The translations under genes were made by a program, and so were the position numbers. Shown here piece after piece: positions 1 through 5,579 of a stretch of 5,580 nucleotides of DNA (position 1 is the first letter of the stretch; every line of letters begins with the position of its first letter). The notes beneath the pieces were generated by a model, which searched no databases, was not told the origin of the DNA, and saw only the letters and a program-made list of their open reading frames with translations. The stretch comes from Armatimonadota bacterium (lineage in GTDB: Bacteria; Armatimonadota; SYMT01): assembly GCA_020696885.1 (NCBI GenBank), contig JAJFMS010000290.1:1-5580 (forward strand), in the 5' to 3' direction.

Positions 1-32
1 TGCCGCCTCCATGCGTATGGGCACCACATGGG

Positions 33-52
33 TACGGGAAGCTTCTCCCGTA
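33..52. other. Small perfect hairpin ahead of the protease gene
   Basis: TACGGGA (33-39) and TCCCGTA (46-52) form a perfect 7-bp stem around a 6-nt loop. It ends 23 nt before the preferred protease start at 76. No T-tract follows, so a simple intrinsic terminator is not supported. It may be the 3' end signal of an upstream gene or part of the 5' leader. Its presence mildly favours reading 28-75 as untranslated. Confidence 0.3.
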
Positions 53-75
53 ACTTCCCAAATTGGGGGCCGAGT

Positions 76-1254
76 ATGAGATGGTCATGGCACGTGGGGA
101 CCTACCGCGGAATCGGCGTGTACCTGCACGCGACGTTCCTGCTGCTGCTGGCCTGGCTCTTCCTGGCCCCGATGTTCCGCGGCGCGGGCGCTCCGGCCGC
201 CGCCGCGAGCCTGGTGTTCGTGGTGCTGCTCTTCTTCTGCGTGGTGCTGCATGAGTTTGGGCACGCGCTTACGGCGCAGCGGTTCGGCATCCAGACCCGC
301 GACATCACCCTGTACCCGATCGGCGGTGTAGCGCGGCTGGAGCGGATTCCGCGCAACCCGCGCCAGGAGTTGTGGATCGCGCTTGCGGGACCGGCCGTCA
401 ACCTGGTGATCGCGCTGGCTCTCTTCCTGATCGCGCTGACTCAGCACGCGGTGTCCGGGGTGGAGACGGTGCAGGTGGTCGGGGGCAACCTCGTCACCAA
501 GCTGATGTGGGTGAATCTCACGCTCGCCGGGTTCAACCTGCTGCCGGCGTTCCCGATGGACGGCGGGCGGGTGCTCCGTGCCTACCTGGCGATGCGGATG
601 GAGTACGGCGCGGCCACTCGTATGGCGGCTACAGTCGGCCAGGCGATGGCGATGCTGTTCGGGCTGGTGGGTCTTCTGACCAACCCAATGCTCCTCTTCG
701 TGGCGTTCTTCGTCTACCTCGGCGCCGGGCAGGAAGCCGCGATGGTGCAGACGGAGCTCGCCTTCCGCGGCGTGCCGGTGCACGGCGCGATGATGACCCG
801 GTTCGGAACCGTATCCGCCACCGACACCCTGAGTCGCGCAGCGGATATGCTACTGGAAGGCACCCAGCATGACTTCCCGGTGCTGCAGGGGGAAACGGTG
901 GTGGGACTGCTCACCCGCGCGGCCTTGATCCAGGGGCTGAGTGAGCGCGGTCCCGCGTCGCTGGTGGGCCAGGCCATGTGCCCGGCGCCGCCGTCCGTTC
1001 CTCCCGGCGCGAGCCTGGAGCAGACGTACCAGCAGATGCGGGAGGCGGAGCTGAACACCGTCCCGGTGATGGAAGGCTCGCGGCTGGTCGGCCTGGTGAC
1101 GCTGGAGAACATCGGGGAGTTCGTGATGCTGCGCAGCGCGCTGGAGCAGCGGGCCTCCGCCTCGGCGAGCCGGACGGATGCAGGGGGAAGCGCGGGCACG
1201 GACGATGTGGCCCGCCCGAGACATTGGATGCCCGGCCGGAGAAGCCGCGGCTAG
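76..1254 (+). CDS. Site-2 protease family (M50B) membrane zinc metalloprotease with two CBS domains
   Basis: This is an intramembrane zinc protease, expected to cut membrane-bound substrates such as anti-sigma factors within the bilayer; the substrate here is unknown. From ATG 76 it has 392 residues. Hydrophobic segments lie near residues 17-33, 44-64, 98-121, 141-160 and 187-213. The zinc motif HEFGH is at 59-63 (H59, E60, H63) inside the second segment. AGPAVN is at 104-109, and the second M50 motif, NLLPAFPMDGG with D162 as third metal ligand, is at 154-164. Two CBS domains follow (about 238-290 and 298-352), a pair that usually binds adenine nucleotides, then a Ser/Ala/Arg-rich tail. ATG 76 is preferred because the family typically begins MRWSW..G...GI.VY.HATF. 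ATG 28 is in frame, adds 16 atypical residues and has no clear ribosome binding site, and that frame stays open to the window edge. Even at 76 the only SD-like sequence is a G-run at 65-69. It is probably cotranscribed with the phosphofructokinase gene. Confidence 0.9.
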   Translation: MRWSWHVGTYRGIGVYLHATFLLLLAWLFLAPMFRGAGAPAAAASLVFVVLLFFCVVLHEFGHALTAQRFGIQTRDITLYPIGGVARLERIPRNPRQELWIALAGPAVNLVIALALFLIALTQHAVSGVETVQVVGGNLVTKLMWVNLTLAGFNLLPAFPMDGGRVLRAYLAMRMEYGAATRMAATVGQAMAMLFGLVGLLTNPMLLFVAFFVYLGAGQEAAMVQTELAFRGVPVHGAMMTRFGTVSATDTLSRAADMLLEGTQHDFPVLQGETVVGLLTRAALIQGLSERGPASLVGQAMCPAPPSVPPGASLEQTYQQMREAELNTVPVMEGSRLVGLVTLENIGEFVMLRSALEQRASASASRTDAGGSAGTDDVARPRHWMPGRRSRG

Positions 1255-1264
1255 GCGTGCGAAC

Positions 1265-1269
1265 GGAGG
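1265..1269 (+). promoter_or_regulatory. Shine-Dalgarno of the phosphofructokinase gene
   Basis: GGAGG at 1265-1269 lies 7 nt before ATG 1277. It selects this start over the in-frame upstream ATG at 1178, which lies inside the protease gene and would add 33 residues unrelated to the family. Confidence 0.8.
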
Positions 1270-1276
1270 CTGGACG

Positions 1277-2374
1277 ATGCCGGCCGGCAAGGGCCGAATC
1301 GGGGTTCTGACCGGGGGCGGAGACGCGCCGGGTCTCAATGCGGTGATCCGCGCCGTGGTGAAGACCTCCGCCCAGTCCGGGCTGGAGGTGGTCGGGTTCG
1401 AGCAGGGCTACGAAGGCCTCCTCTCCCCCACCGCGCACCGGATCCTGGACGAGGAGAACACCCGCGGTATCCGTCATCTGGGCGGCACCGTGCTCGGCGC
1501 CACGAACCGCGGGCGCTTCGGCGCCACCGTGGGTGAGGGCCGGAGGCGGCGCATCGCCCCCGAGGTGCTGGAAGCAGCCCGCGAGAGCTGCCGGTCGCTC
1601 AACATCGTGGGGCTGGTCTGCATCGGCGGGGACGGAAGTCTCCGGATCGCGCAGCAGCTCTACGAGGCCGGAGTGCCGCTGGTCGGCGTGCCCAAGACGA
1701 TCGACAACGACCTGGAGGCGACCGAGATCACCTTCGGGTTCGACAGCGCCATCGCCTTCGCTACGGAGGCCCTGGACCGCCTGCATCCCACCGCCGCGTC
1801 GCACCAGCGGGTGATGGCCGTGGAAGTGATGGGACGCCATACCGGCTGGATCGCCGTGCACGCCGGCATCGCGGGCGGCGCGGACGTGATCCTGATTCCG
1901 GAGATCCCGTGGACCTTCGAGGGCGTGGCGCGCAAAGTCCGCGAGCGGGAGAACTCCGGTCGGCCGTTTGCGCTCATCGTGGTAGCGGAAGGAGCTCGCT
2001 TGCCGGACGGCGTGCTGGTAGCCAAGGCCACCGGCGCCGGCGGTTTCGGGAGGGTGCGCCTGGGTGGCATCGGGCAGCTCGTGGCGGATGAGGTGCAGCG
2101 CCGGATGGGGCGCGAGAGCCGCTGGGTGGTGCTGGGCCACCTCCAGCGCGGCGGCCCCCCCACCACCTCGGACCGCGTGCTGGCCACCCGGCTTGGAGTG
2201 CACGCCGTACGCATGATTTTGGACGGGCGGTTTGGGCGGATGGTCTCCGTGCGCTCGCCCGGCATCAGCGACGTGCCGCTCCGCGACGCGATCAACCGCC
2301 TGCGCAGAGTGCCCCCCGATGGCGACCTGGTGGACGCCGCCCGCGCGCTGGGGATCTCCTTCGGCGATCGGTAA
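1277..2374 (+). CDS. pfkA: 6-phosphofructokinase, group III-like (probably ATP-dependent)
   Basis: This cytoplasmic glycolytic enzyme phosphorylates fructose 6-phosphate to fructose 1,6-bisphosphate. The 365-residue length is typical of the bacterial 'mixed-substrate' group III. The N-terminal nucleotide-binding motif GGGDAPG is at 13-19, and GGTVLGATNRGRF at 69-81. GGDGS is at 117-121. PKTIDND is at 139-145, with catalytic base D143. R178, MGR at 185-187 and E209 in IPE are sugar-phosphate site residues, and LGHLQRGG is at 286-293 with R282 just before it. Gly at position 120 (E. coli Gly104) points to ATP use. Lys140 (E. coli Gly124) is the residue typical of pyrophosphate enzymes. By family knowledge the Gly/Lys mix is usually ATP-dependent and often lacks E. 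coli-type allostery, but the donor is not proven by sequence. It follows the protease gene by 22 nt, so one transcript is likely. Confidence 0.93.
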   Translation: MPAGKGRIGVLTGGGDAPGLNAVIRAVVKTSAQSGLEVVGFEQGYEGLLSPTAHRILDEENTRGIRHLGGTVLGATNRGRFGATVGEGRRRRIAPEVLEAARESCRSLNIVGLVCIGGDGSLRIAQQLYEAGVPLVGVPKTIDNDLEATEITFGFDSAIAFATEALDRLHPTAASHQRVMAVEVMGRHTGWIAVHAGIAGGADVILIPEIPWTFEGVARKVRERENSGRPFALIVVAEGARLPDGVLVAKATGAGGFGRVRLGGIGQLVADEVQRRMGRESRWVVLGHLQRGGPPTTSDRVLATRLGVHAVRMILDGRFGRMVSVRSPGISDVPLRDAINRLRRVPPDGDLVDAARALGISFGDR

Positions 2375-2400
2375 GCGCCTCCGATCGCGCTGATCTCCCC
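2350..2400 (+). terminator. Hairpin spanning the phosphofructokinase stop codon (possible terminator)
   Basis: GCGATCGG (2364-2371) pairs perfectly with CCGATCGC (2381-2388), with the TAA stop (2372-2374) in the 9-nt loop. An outer stem, GGGGATC (2350-2356) with GAT plus CCCC (2392-2400, two bases bulged), can extend it. There is no T-tract, so it could equally be a stability element or Rho-assisted end. Confidence 0.35.
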
Positions 2401-2571
2401 ACCGGGCTTCAGCTCGGTGAGTGTCGCATAGCCGCCGCCGTGCTCCCACGTCCGCACCGGGTAATCCACCCGGTACTCGAACGCGAACCCATGCCGCGGA
2501 GGTGCGGCCGCGAGCGCCCAGATCATGCGTAAAGGATCCGCCCCACCGTACTCCAGGCTCGGTATGCGCAT
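2375..2571 (-). pseudogene. Possible remnant of an unidentified coding sequence, antisense to the end of the phosphofructokinase region
   Basis: Read leftwards from ATG 2571, the minus strand gives about 66 residues with protein-like composition: an aromatic- and acid-containing stretch with WALAAAPPRHG, FAFEYRVDYPVRTWEHGGGY and TELKPGGEISAIGG, and high G/C at third positions. No family was recognised. The frame has no stop before it enters the antisense of the phosphofructokinase gene, so no natural C-terminus is visible, and no ribosome binding site precedes 2571. It may be a gene fragment left by deletion. It may also be chance coding potential in GC-rich DNA. Confidence 0.25.
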
Positions 2572-2618
2572 CCGCCAGGCACGTGTCTCGCCACGCACGT
2601 GGGAGGCGTTTCGAGCTC

Positions 2619-2640
2619 GCTTCGAGCGTCTCAGGATGAC
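2619..2640 (-). repeat. Motif resembling the 'GTCATCCTGAG' dispersed intergenic repeats
   Basis: The minus strand reads GTCATCCTGAG (2640-2630), then a segment ending CTCGAAGC (to 2619). Sequences starting GTCATCCTGAG and followed by CGAAG-rich DNA are scattered between genes in many environmental bacteria. A shorter TTCGAGC copy lies at 2610-2616 beside the one at 2621-2627. Only one copy is present in the window, so the repeat status rests on recollection of the motif, not on copies seen here. Confidence 0.3.
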
Positions 2641-2662
2641 TGCGTTGGGGCGAAAACCCGAC

Positions 2663-2882
2663 TTATTCCGCAAACACGAAGATCCGCTGCCCGTCCGGCG
2701 CTACCAGCGTGCCGCCATTCACCTGGCCGCTCGCGTCTTCGGTCTCATTCTGGAACAGGTGGCCGGCCTGTCTCAACCGCGCGATCCGCTCCGGCGCGTC
2801 CGGTGAGAAGTAGGTGAGGTGCGGCGGACGCCGGTGCATCCGTTACGGTAAGGGTGATCTCTACTGAGTGACCGAGCTTCAC
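2663..2882 (-). pseudogene. VOC/glyoxalase-like protein gene, internally deleted and frameshifted
   Basis: From GTG 2882 the minus strand encodes VKLGHSVEITLTVTD, the usual first beta strand of a small vicinal-oxygen-chelate protein. From about 2818 to the TAA at 2663, in a different frame, it encodes LTYFSPDAPERIARLR, then QNETEDASGQVNGGTLVAPD and GQRIFVFAE, the usual C-terminal half of the same domain. The halves are about 60 nt and 155 nt long, together 220 nt where such genes normally need about 350-400. The middle, with most of the metal or substrate site, is therefore absent and the join is out of frame. A single-base sequencing error cannot explain this. AAGGAGG at 2889-2895 (minus strand), 6 nt before the GTG, is intact, suggesting recent decay. 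The gene faces away from the GGDEF gene. Its original substrate cannot be told. Confidence 0.72.
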
Positions 2883-2888
2883 CGGTGG

Positions 2889-2895
2889 CCTCCTT
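2889..2895 (-). promoter_or_regulatory. Intact Shine-Dalgarno of the VOC pseudogene
   Basis: The minus strand reads AAGGAGG at 2895-2889, a full anti-SD match, 6 nt before GTG 2882. It fixes the start of the decayed gene and shows that its 5' end is preserved. Confidence 0.65.
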
Positions 2896-3211
2896 CAAAG
2901 CGAATCTGCTGCGAGCATCGACACGGCGGTTGAATCCGAACAGCGATGGACTCCGCCAGGGTATTACTCCCGGCATTGCAGACCCGCCCGCACCTCGTGC
3001 CTGGCAGGTTCATTGTGGCTGTGGGCGCTTCCTATGCCCCTCGATTTGGCCGCCGAAGAGGGCCCTGCCTGGCGCCCTCCCAGCCCTCGTTGTGCTGTAG
3101 GGCGACCGGACAAGGTGATGCTGGCTGGTCCATCTCACAACAAGGCCGCGCACATGGAATAACCAATCCGGTGGACCCAAATCCACCCTTAGTGGGGTAG
3201 GCGGTCTCGCC
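2896..3211. other. Gene-poor intergenic stretch
   Basis: No convincing reading frame, tRNA or repeat was found on either strand. The longest frames here have arbitrary composition and no ribosome binding site. One modest hairpin exists: GAGGGC (3058-3063) with GCCCTC (3074-3079) around a 10-nt loop. The left part should contain the former promoter of the VOC pseudogene on the minus strand, but no clear -35/-10 pair was identified. Confidence 0.5.
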
Positions 3212-3217
3212 GATAAT
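3189..3217 (+). promoter_or_regulatory. Putative sigma-70-type promoter of the GGDEF/HD-GYP gene
   Basis: GATAAT at 3212-3217 matches the -10 consensus in five of six positions and stands out in GC-rich DNA. At 17-nt spacing the -35 region is TTAGTG (3189-3194), a weak match. Transcription would start near 3224, just before the folded leader at 3231. This is inferred from sequence only. Confidence 0.3.
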
Positions 3218-3230
3218 CGCGGGCAGAACT

Positions 3231-3287
3231 GGCGCTCCGGAGCCGGGGCCGCACTGCAGAGGATCGCAGTGACCGCCCGGAGCCGCC
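3231..3287 (+). promoter_or_regulatory. Folded 5' leader of the GGDEF/HD-GYP gene
   Basis: GGCGCTCCGG (3231-3240) pairs with CCGGAGC plus GCC (3277-3283, 3285-3287; C3284 bulged), a 10-bp stem. It encloses a second hairpin, CACTGC (3252-3257) with GCAGTG (3266-3271) around an 8-nt loop. The structure ends 3 nt before the Shine-Dalgarno, so it could affect ribosome access. It does not show the conserved core of the known cyclic di-GMP riboswitches. Confidence 0.4.
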
Positions 3288-3290
3288 CCC

Positions 3291-3296
3291 GAGGAG
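3291..3296 (+). promoter_or_regulatory. Shine-Dalgarno deciding a GTG start
   Basis: GAGGAG at 3291-3296 lies 6 nt before GTG 3303. It supports the non-ATG start and the inclusion of the N-terminal membrane segments. The next in-frame ATG, at 3363, would leave out 20 residues and lacks a comparable site. Confidence 0.75.
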
Positions 3297-3302
3297 TGTT
3301 CC

Positions 3303-5219
3303 GTGCTTTCTTCGCTTTCGATCAAGCCGACCGAGATCCGCAGGATACTGGATACGCGCGCCATGCGCGTGGTCCGTCCGGTCCTCCTGGCGGGATTGGC
3401 CACGGCGCTCCTCTTCGCCTCCATCGACCGCTCACAGCCGTGGAGCGTCGGCACGGCCGGCATGGGCATCCTGCTGCTGGGCGCCGTGCTCTCGCGCCAG
3501 CTTGGCGAGATCCTCCAGTTGGAGCGGCAGCTCGCCGGGCGGGTGCGGCAGCTTGCCATCGTGAGCGAGGTCGTCTCCACGCTCAACTCCTCGCCCAACG
3601 TAGGGAGCAGCCTGGGAGAAGCGCTGGACCGCCTGGTCTCCGCGCTGGATGCCGAGGCGGGCGCCATCTGGCTGCCGGCCCCGGACGACGACCGGCGCAT
3701 GGTGCTGGTGGAAGATCGCGGGCTGCCGGATGCCCACCGCCACCAGGAGCTGCTGGAGCAGGCCCAGGTGGCCCTTAGCGGTGGGGAGCCGGTGGTGCGC
3801 CACACGCTGCAGGTGCCGGACGGCAACGGCGGCTCCCACGCGCGGCGCTGCCTGTTGGTGCGGATGGGCCGCGAGGGCGAGGACTTCGGCCGCCTGATCA
3901 TCGTCCGCGCGTCCGGCGAGTTCGGGGACGGCGATCTTTCCATCCTGCGCGCCATCGGCAGCGACATCGGCGGTGCTCTCCGGAGCGTGCGGCTCATCAG
4001 CGAAGCCCGGCGCCTGGCGGACCGGGATCCGGTGACCGGCCTGCACAACCATCGCAGTGTCTATCAGCGGCTCCACTCGGAGGTGGAGAAGGCCGGGCGC
4101 TCCGGCAAGCCGATGGCCGTGTTGATGATGGACCTGGACAACTTCAAGCTCTTCAACGACACCTACGGACACCCGGCGGGCGACGAAGTGCTCAAGCGCG
4201 TCTCCGCGATCCTGAAGCGCTCCTGCCGGGACGGGGACACCGTGGCCCGCTACGGCGGCGACGAGTTCATGGTGGTGCTGCCGGAGAGCAACCTGAAGGC
4301 CGCCATCCGCTGCGCGGAGCGGATCCAGGCCGTGCTGGCGAAGGAGCGCTTCCGCTGCCAGAACTCGGCCACGCTGCCGATCGGCTTCAGCTATGGCATC
4401 TCCGTCTACCCGGACGACGCCAAAGAGGTGCAGGAGCTGGTGGCGGTGGCGGACAGCAACCTCTACCAGTCGAAGACGCAGGGCGGCAACCAGATCACCG
4501 CGCGCGGCTCCAGCATGACGGACAACGCGCTGGTCTACGTGAAAGGCTTCGACCTGTTCCGCGCGATGGTCCAGTCGATCGATAACAAGGACGGCTACAC
4601 CAAGCGCCACAGCGAAGAGGTAACGGACTACTCCGTGCAGATCGCGCGCGGAATGGGCCTGAGCGAGGACGTAGTCCAGACGATTCAGGTGGCCGGCATC
4701 CTCCACGACGTGGGCAAGATCGGCGTGCCGGACCACATCCTCCGGAAGCCGGGTCACCTCACGGACGAAGAGTTCCACGTGATGAAGCAGCACCCGGTGT
4801 TCGGCGCGCGGATCGTGGGCGCGATGCCGGGGATGGAAGAGGTGGTTCACGGCGTGCGCCACCACCACGAGCGGTACGATGGCCGCGGCTACCCGGACCG
4901 GCTCGCCGGCACCGACATCCCGCTCATCGGCCGGATCATGGCGGTGGCGGATGCCTTCTCCGCCATGACCACGCACCGACCCTACCGCAAGGGGATGACC
5001 GAGCGCCAGGCGCTGCTGGAGATCAAGGCGAACCTGGGCACGCAGTTCGACCCCGAGATCGGTGAGGTCTTCGTCCAACTGCGCGAAGCAGCCTCCGCCG
5101 CCCGCAAAGCCGCCACCCCGCGAGCCCCGCGGAAACCGAAAGTGAAACCGGAAGCGGCGCCCGTCGAGCCGCTCGACACCACCGGACTGATCCTCGCCGA
5201 GGTAGTAACCGCAGCGTAG
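3303..5219 (+). CDS. Membrane-anchored GAF-GGDEF-HD-GYP protein: diguanylate cyclase / cyclic di-GMP phosphodiesterase
   Basis: This 638-residue regulator should make and degrade cyclic di-GMP at the inner membrane. Two hydrophobic segments (about 24-42 and 48-64) are joined by a short loop and followed by a helical linker (65-85). Residues 86-235 look like a divergent GAF sensor domain. The GGDEF domain (about 238-400) has metal ligand D277 in MDLDNFK, N285 and D294 for the guanine, and an intact GGDEF at 318-322. The inhibitory RxxD site is present as R309-D-G-D312, five residues before the signature. The HD-GYP domain (about 411-595) has H436, HDVGK with H468/D469, H497, HHER at 521-524, DGRGYP with GYP at 529-531, and D550. 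All signature residues of both enzymes are therefore present. The tail (about 592-620) is rich in Ala, Pro, Lys and Arg and probably disordered. The signal sensed is unknown. The gene appears monocistronic, with its own leader and a 3' hairpin. Confidence 0.93.
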   Translation: MLSSLSIKPTEIRRILDTRAMRVVRPVLLAGLATALLFASIDRSQPWSVGTAGMGILLLGAVLSRQLGEILQLERQLAGRVRQLAIVSEVVSTLNSSPNVGSSLGEALDRLVSALDAEAGAIWLPAPDDDRRMVLVEDRGLPDAHRHQELLEQAQVALSGGEPVVRHTLQVPDGNGGSHARRCLLVRMGREGEDFGRLIIVRASGEFGDGDLSILRAIGSDIGGALRSVRLISEARRLADRDPVTGLHNHRSVYQRLHSEVEKAGRSGKPMAVLMMDLDNFKLFNDTYGHPAGDEVLKRVSAILKRSCRDGDTVARYGGDEFMVVLPESNLKAAIRCAERIQAVLAKERFRCQNSATLPIGFSYGISVYPDDAKEVQELVAVADSNLYQSKTQGGNQITARGSSMTDNALVYVKGFDLFRAMVQSIDNKDGYTKRHSEEVTDYSVQIARGMGLSEDVVQTIQVAGILHDVGKIGVPDHILRKPGHLTDEEFHVMKQHPVFGARIVGAMPGMEEVVHGVRHHHERYDGRGYPDRLAGTDIPLIGRIMAVADAFSAMTTHRPYRKGMTERQALLEIKANLGTQFDPEIGEVFVQLREAASAARKAATPRAPRKPKVKPEAAPVEPLDTTGLILAEVVTAA

Positions 5220-5237
5220 TTACGAGCACCGTAGGCA

Positions 5238-5267
5238 GCGCCGGGTACCCTTTAGGGTGGATGGCGC
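5238..5267 (+). terminator. Hairpin after the GGDEF/HD-GYP gene (candidate terminator)
   Basis: GCGCC (5238-5242) pairs with GGCGC (5263-5267). After a symmetric 3x3 internal loop, TACCC (5246-5250) pairs with GGGTG (5255-5259, one T:G) around TTTA. It begins 18 nt after the stop codon. Only GTT follows rather than a T-run, so termination strength is uncertain. Confidence 0.4.
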
Positions 5268-5359
5268 GTTCGATCATGGCCACCCGTCTCCGTGAGCAGG
5301 ATGCGCCGCCGTGAAGTCGGATGTGACCGAAAAACGTAGGCTTGGGACAAGTCAACATA
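5268..5359. other. Intergenic, nothing recognised
   Basis: No plausible gene starts here. A minus-strand reading frame from 5358 runs into the antisense of the GGDEF/HD-GYP gene and has no family-like sequence or good ribosome binding site. No strong promoter was seen. Confidence 0.4.
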
Positions 5360-5490
5360 GGGGCATCCGCCGTGATTGCCCGGCAAACGCGGACGGTGCT
5401 GGCGCCGGCAAAGCCGCACCCTCCTGCCGACCCAACCGGTCGGTACCGCTGTGAAGCCTCGGAACCAGGAAGTGCTTCCGCCCGTTTGCC
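5360..5490 (+). ncRNA. Candidate structured RNA (unassigned; riboswitch-like layout)
   Basis: Five complementary pairs lie in 130 nt. GGGCA (5361-5365) pairs with TGCCC (5377-5381). GGCAAACG (5382-5389) pairs with CGTTTGCC (5483-5490) as a closing stem. Inside it, GGTGC-T-GGC (5395-5403) pairs with GCC-GCACC (5413-5420, T5400 bulged); CCGACC (5427-5432) pairs with GGTCGG (5438-5443); and GGAAG (5468-5472) pairs with CTTCC (5475-5479). The 3' strand of the closing stem is also part of the left arm of the large inverted repeat at 5479-5579, so the two folds exclude each other. Strand is inferred from the layout of the preceding gene and is uncertain. Fragments resemble cyclic di-GMP-I and cobalamin riboswitches, but their conserved cores are not met. 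Confidence 0.3.
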
Positions 5491-5579
5491 AGGAGTCCCG
5501 CTGTCAGGCGGGTGAGCGATCGCCCTGCGCTTGCCTTACTAAAGGCCGGCCTGACAGCCGGACTCCTGGCAAACAGGCG
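5479..5579. repeat. Large imperfect inverted repeat (34-nt arms, 33-nt spacer)
   Basis: The left arm 5479-5512 and right arm 5546-5579 are complementary at 31 of 34 positions; the mismatched pairs are 5483/5575, 5499/5559 and 5510/5548. The core is GTTTGCCAGGAGTCC (5484-5498) against GGACTCCTGGCAAAC (5560-5574), perfect over 15 bp. The spacer is 5513-5545. The right arm ends one base before the window edge, so no T-tract or target duplication can be judged. It may be a very strong hairpin or attenuator, a bidirectional terminator, a REP/MITE-like element, or a transposon end. Confidence 0.7.

Noticed and set aside
85..783. Long minus-strand reading frame inside the protease gene
   Set aside because: It is antisense to a well-supported gene, rich in His/Arg/Gln/Glu as expected from reversed GC-biased codons, with no family motifs.
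1178..1276. N-terminal extension of phosphofructokinase from ATG 1178
   Set aside because: It overlaps the protease gene, lacks a ribosome binding site and adds residues unlike the family. ATG 1277 has GGAGG at ideal spacing.
911..2449. 512-codon minus-strand reading frame across the phosphofructokinase gene
   Set aside because: It is a shadow of the GC-rich coding strand: low-complexity His/Gly/Ala/Arg composition, no domain, and it spans two real genes.
2421..2817. Plus-strand reading frames in the intergenic region (from 2421, 2525 and 2599)
   Set aside because: They have Arg/Pro/Ser-rich arbitrary sequence and no ribosome binding site. The minus strand carries recognisable VOC sequence over part of the same interval.
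2925..2945. tRNA T-arm-like segment GGTTGAATCC
   Set aside because: The invariant C of the T loop is missing and no acceptor or anticodon arm can be built around it.
3432..5078. 548-codon minus-strand reading frame antisense to the GGDEF/HD-GYP gene
   Set aside because: Composition (Val/His/Arg/Asp/Leu repeats) is typical of an antisense frame. The sense strand has two complete catalytic domains.
5023..5358. Minus-strand 111-codon reading frame starting in the intergenic region
   Set aside because: Most of it is antisense to the GGDEF/HD-GYP gene, its intergenic part matches no family, and no ribosome binding site is evident.
5376..5450. Cyclic di-GMP-I (GEMM) riboswitch, suggested by GGCAAAC followed by GGCAAAGCC and by the GGDEF gene upstream
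   Set aside because: The family core GACGCAAAGCC is replaced by CCGGCAAAGCC, losing the key ligand-stacking A. No GNRA tetraloop lies in the first hairpin and no clear tetraloop receptor in the second. Similarity is limited to short pieces.
5395..5500. Cobalamin riboswitch, suggested by GGTGC, a CCGCTGTGA segment and a GCCAGGA segment in the expected order
   Set aside because: The B12-box region lacks the internal bases of the usual CCGC-ACTGTGA form, and the conserved GGGAA...CCGGTG...TCCGG core is absent.
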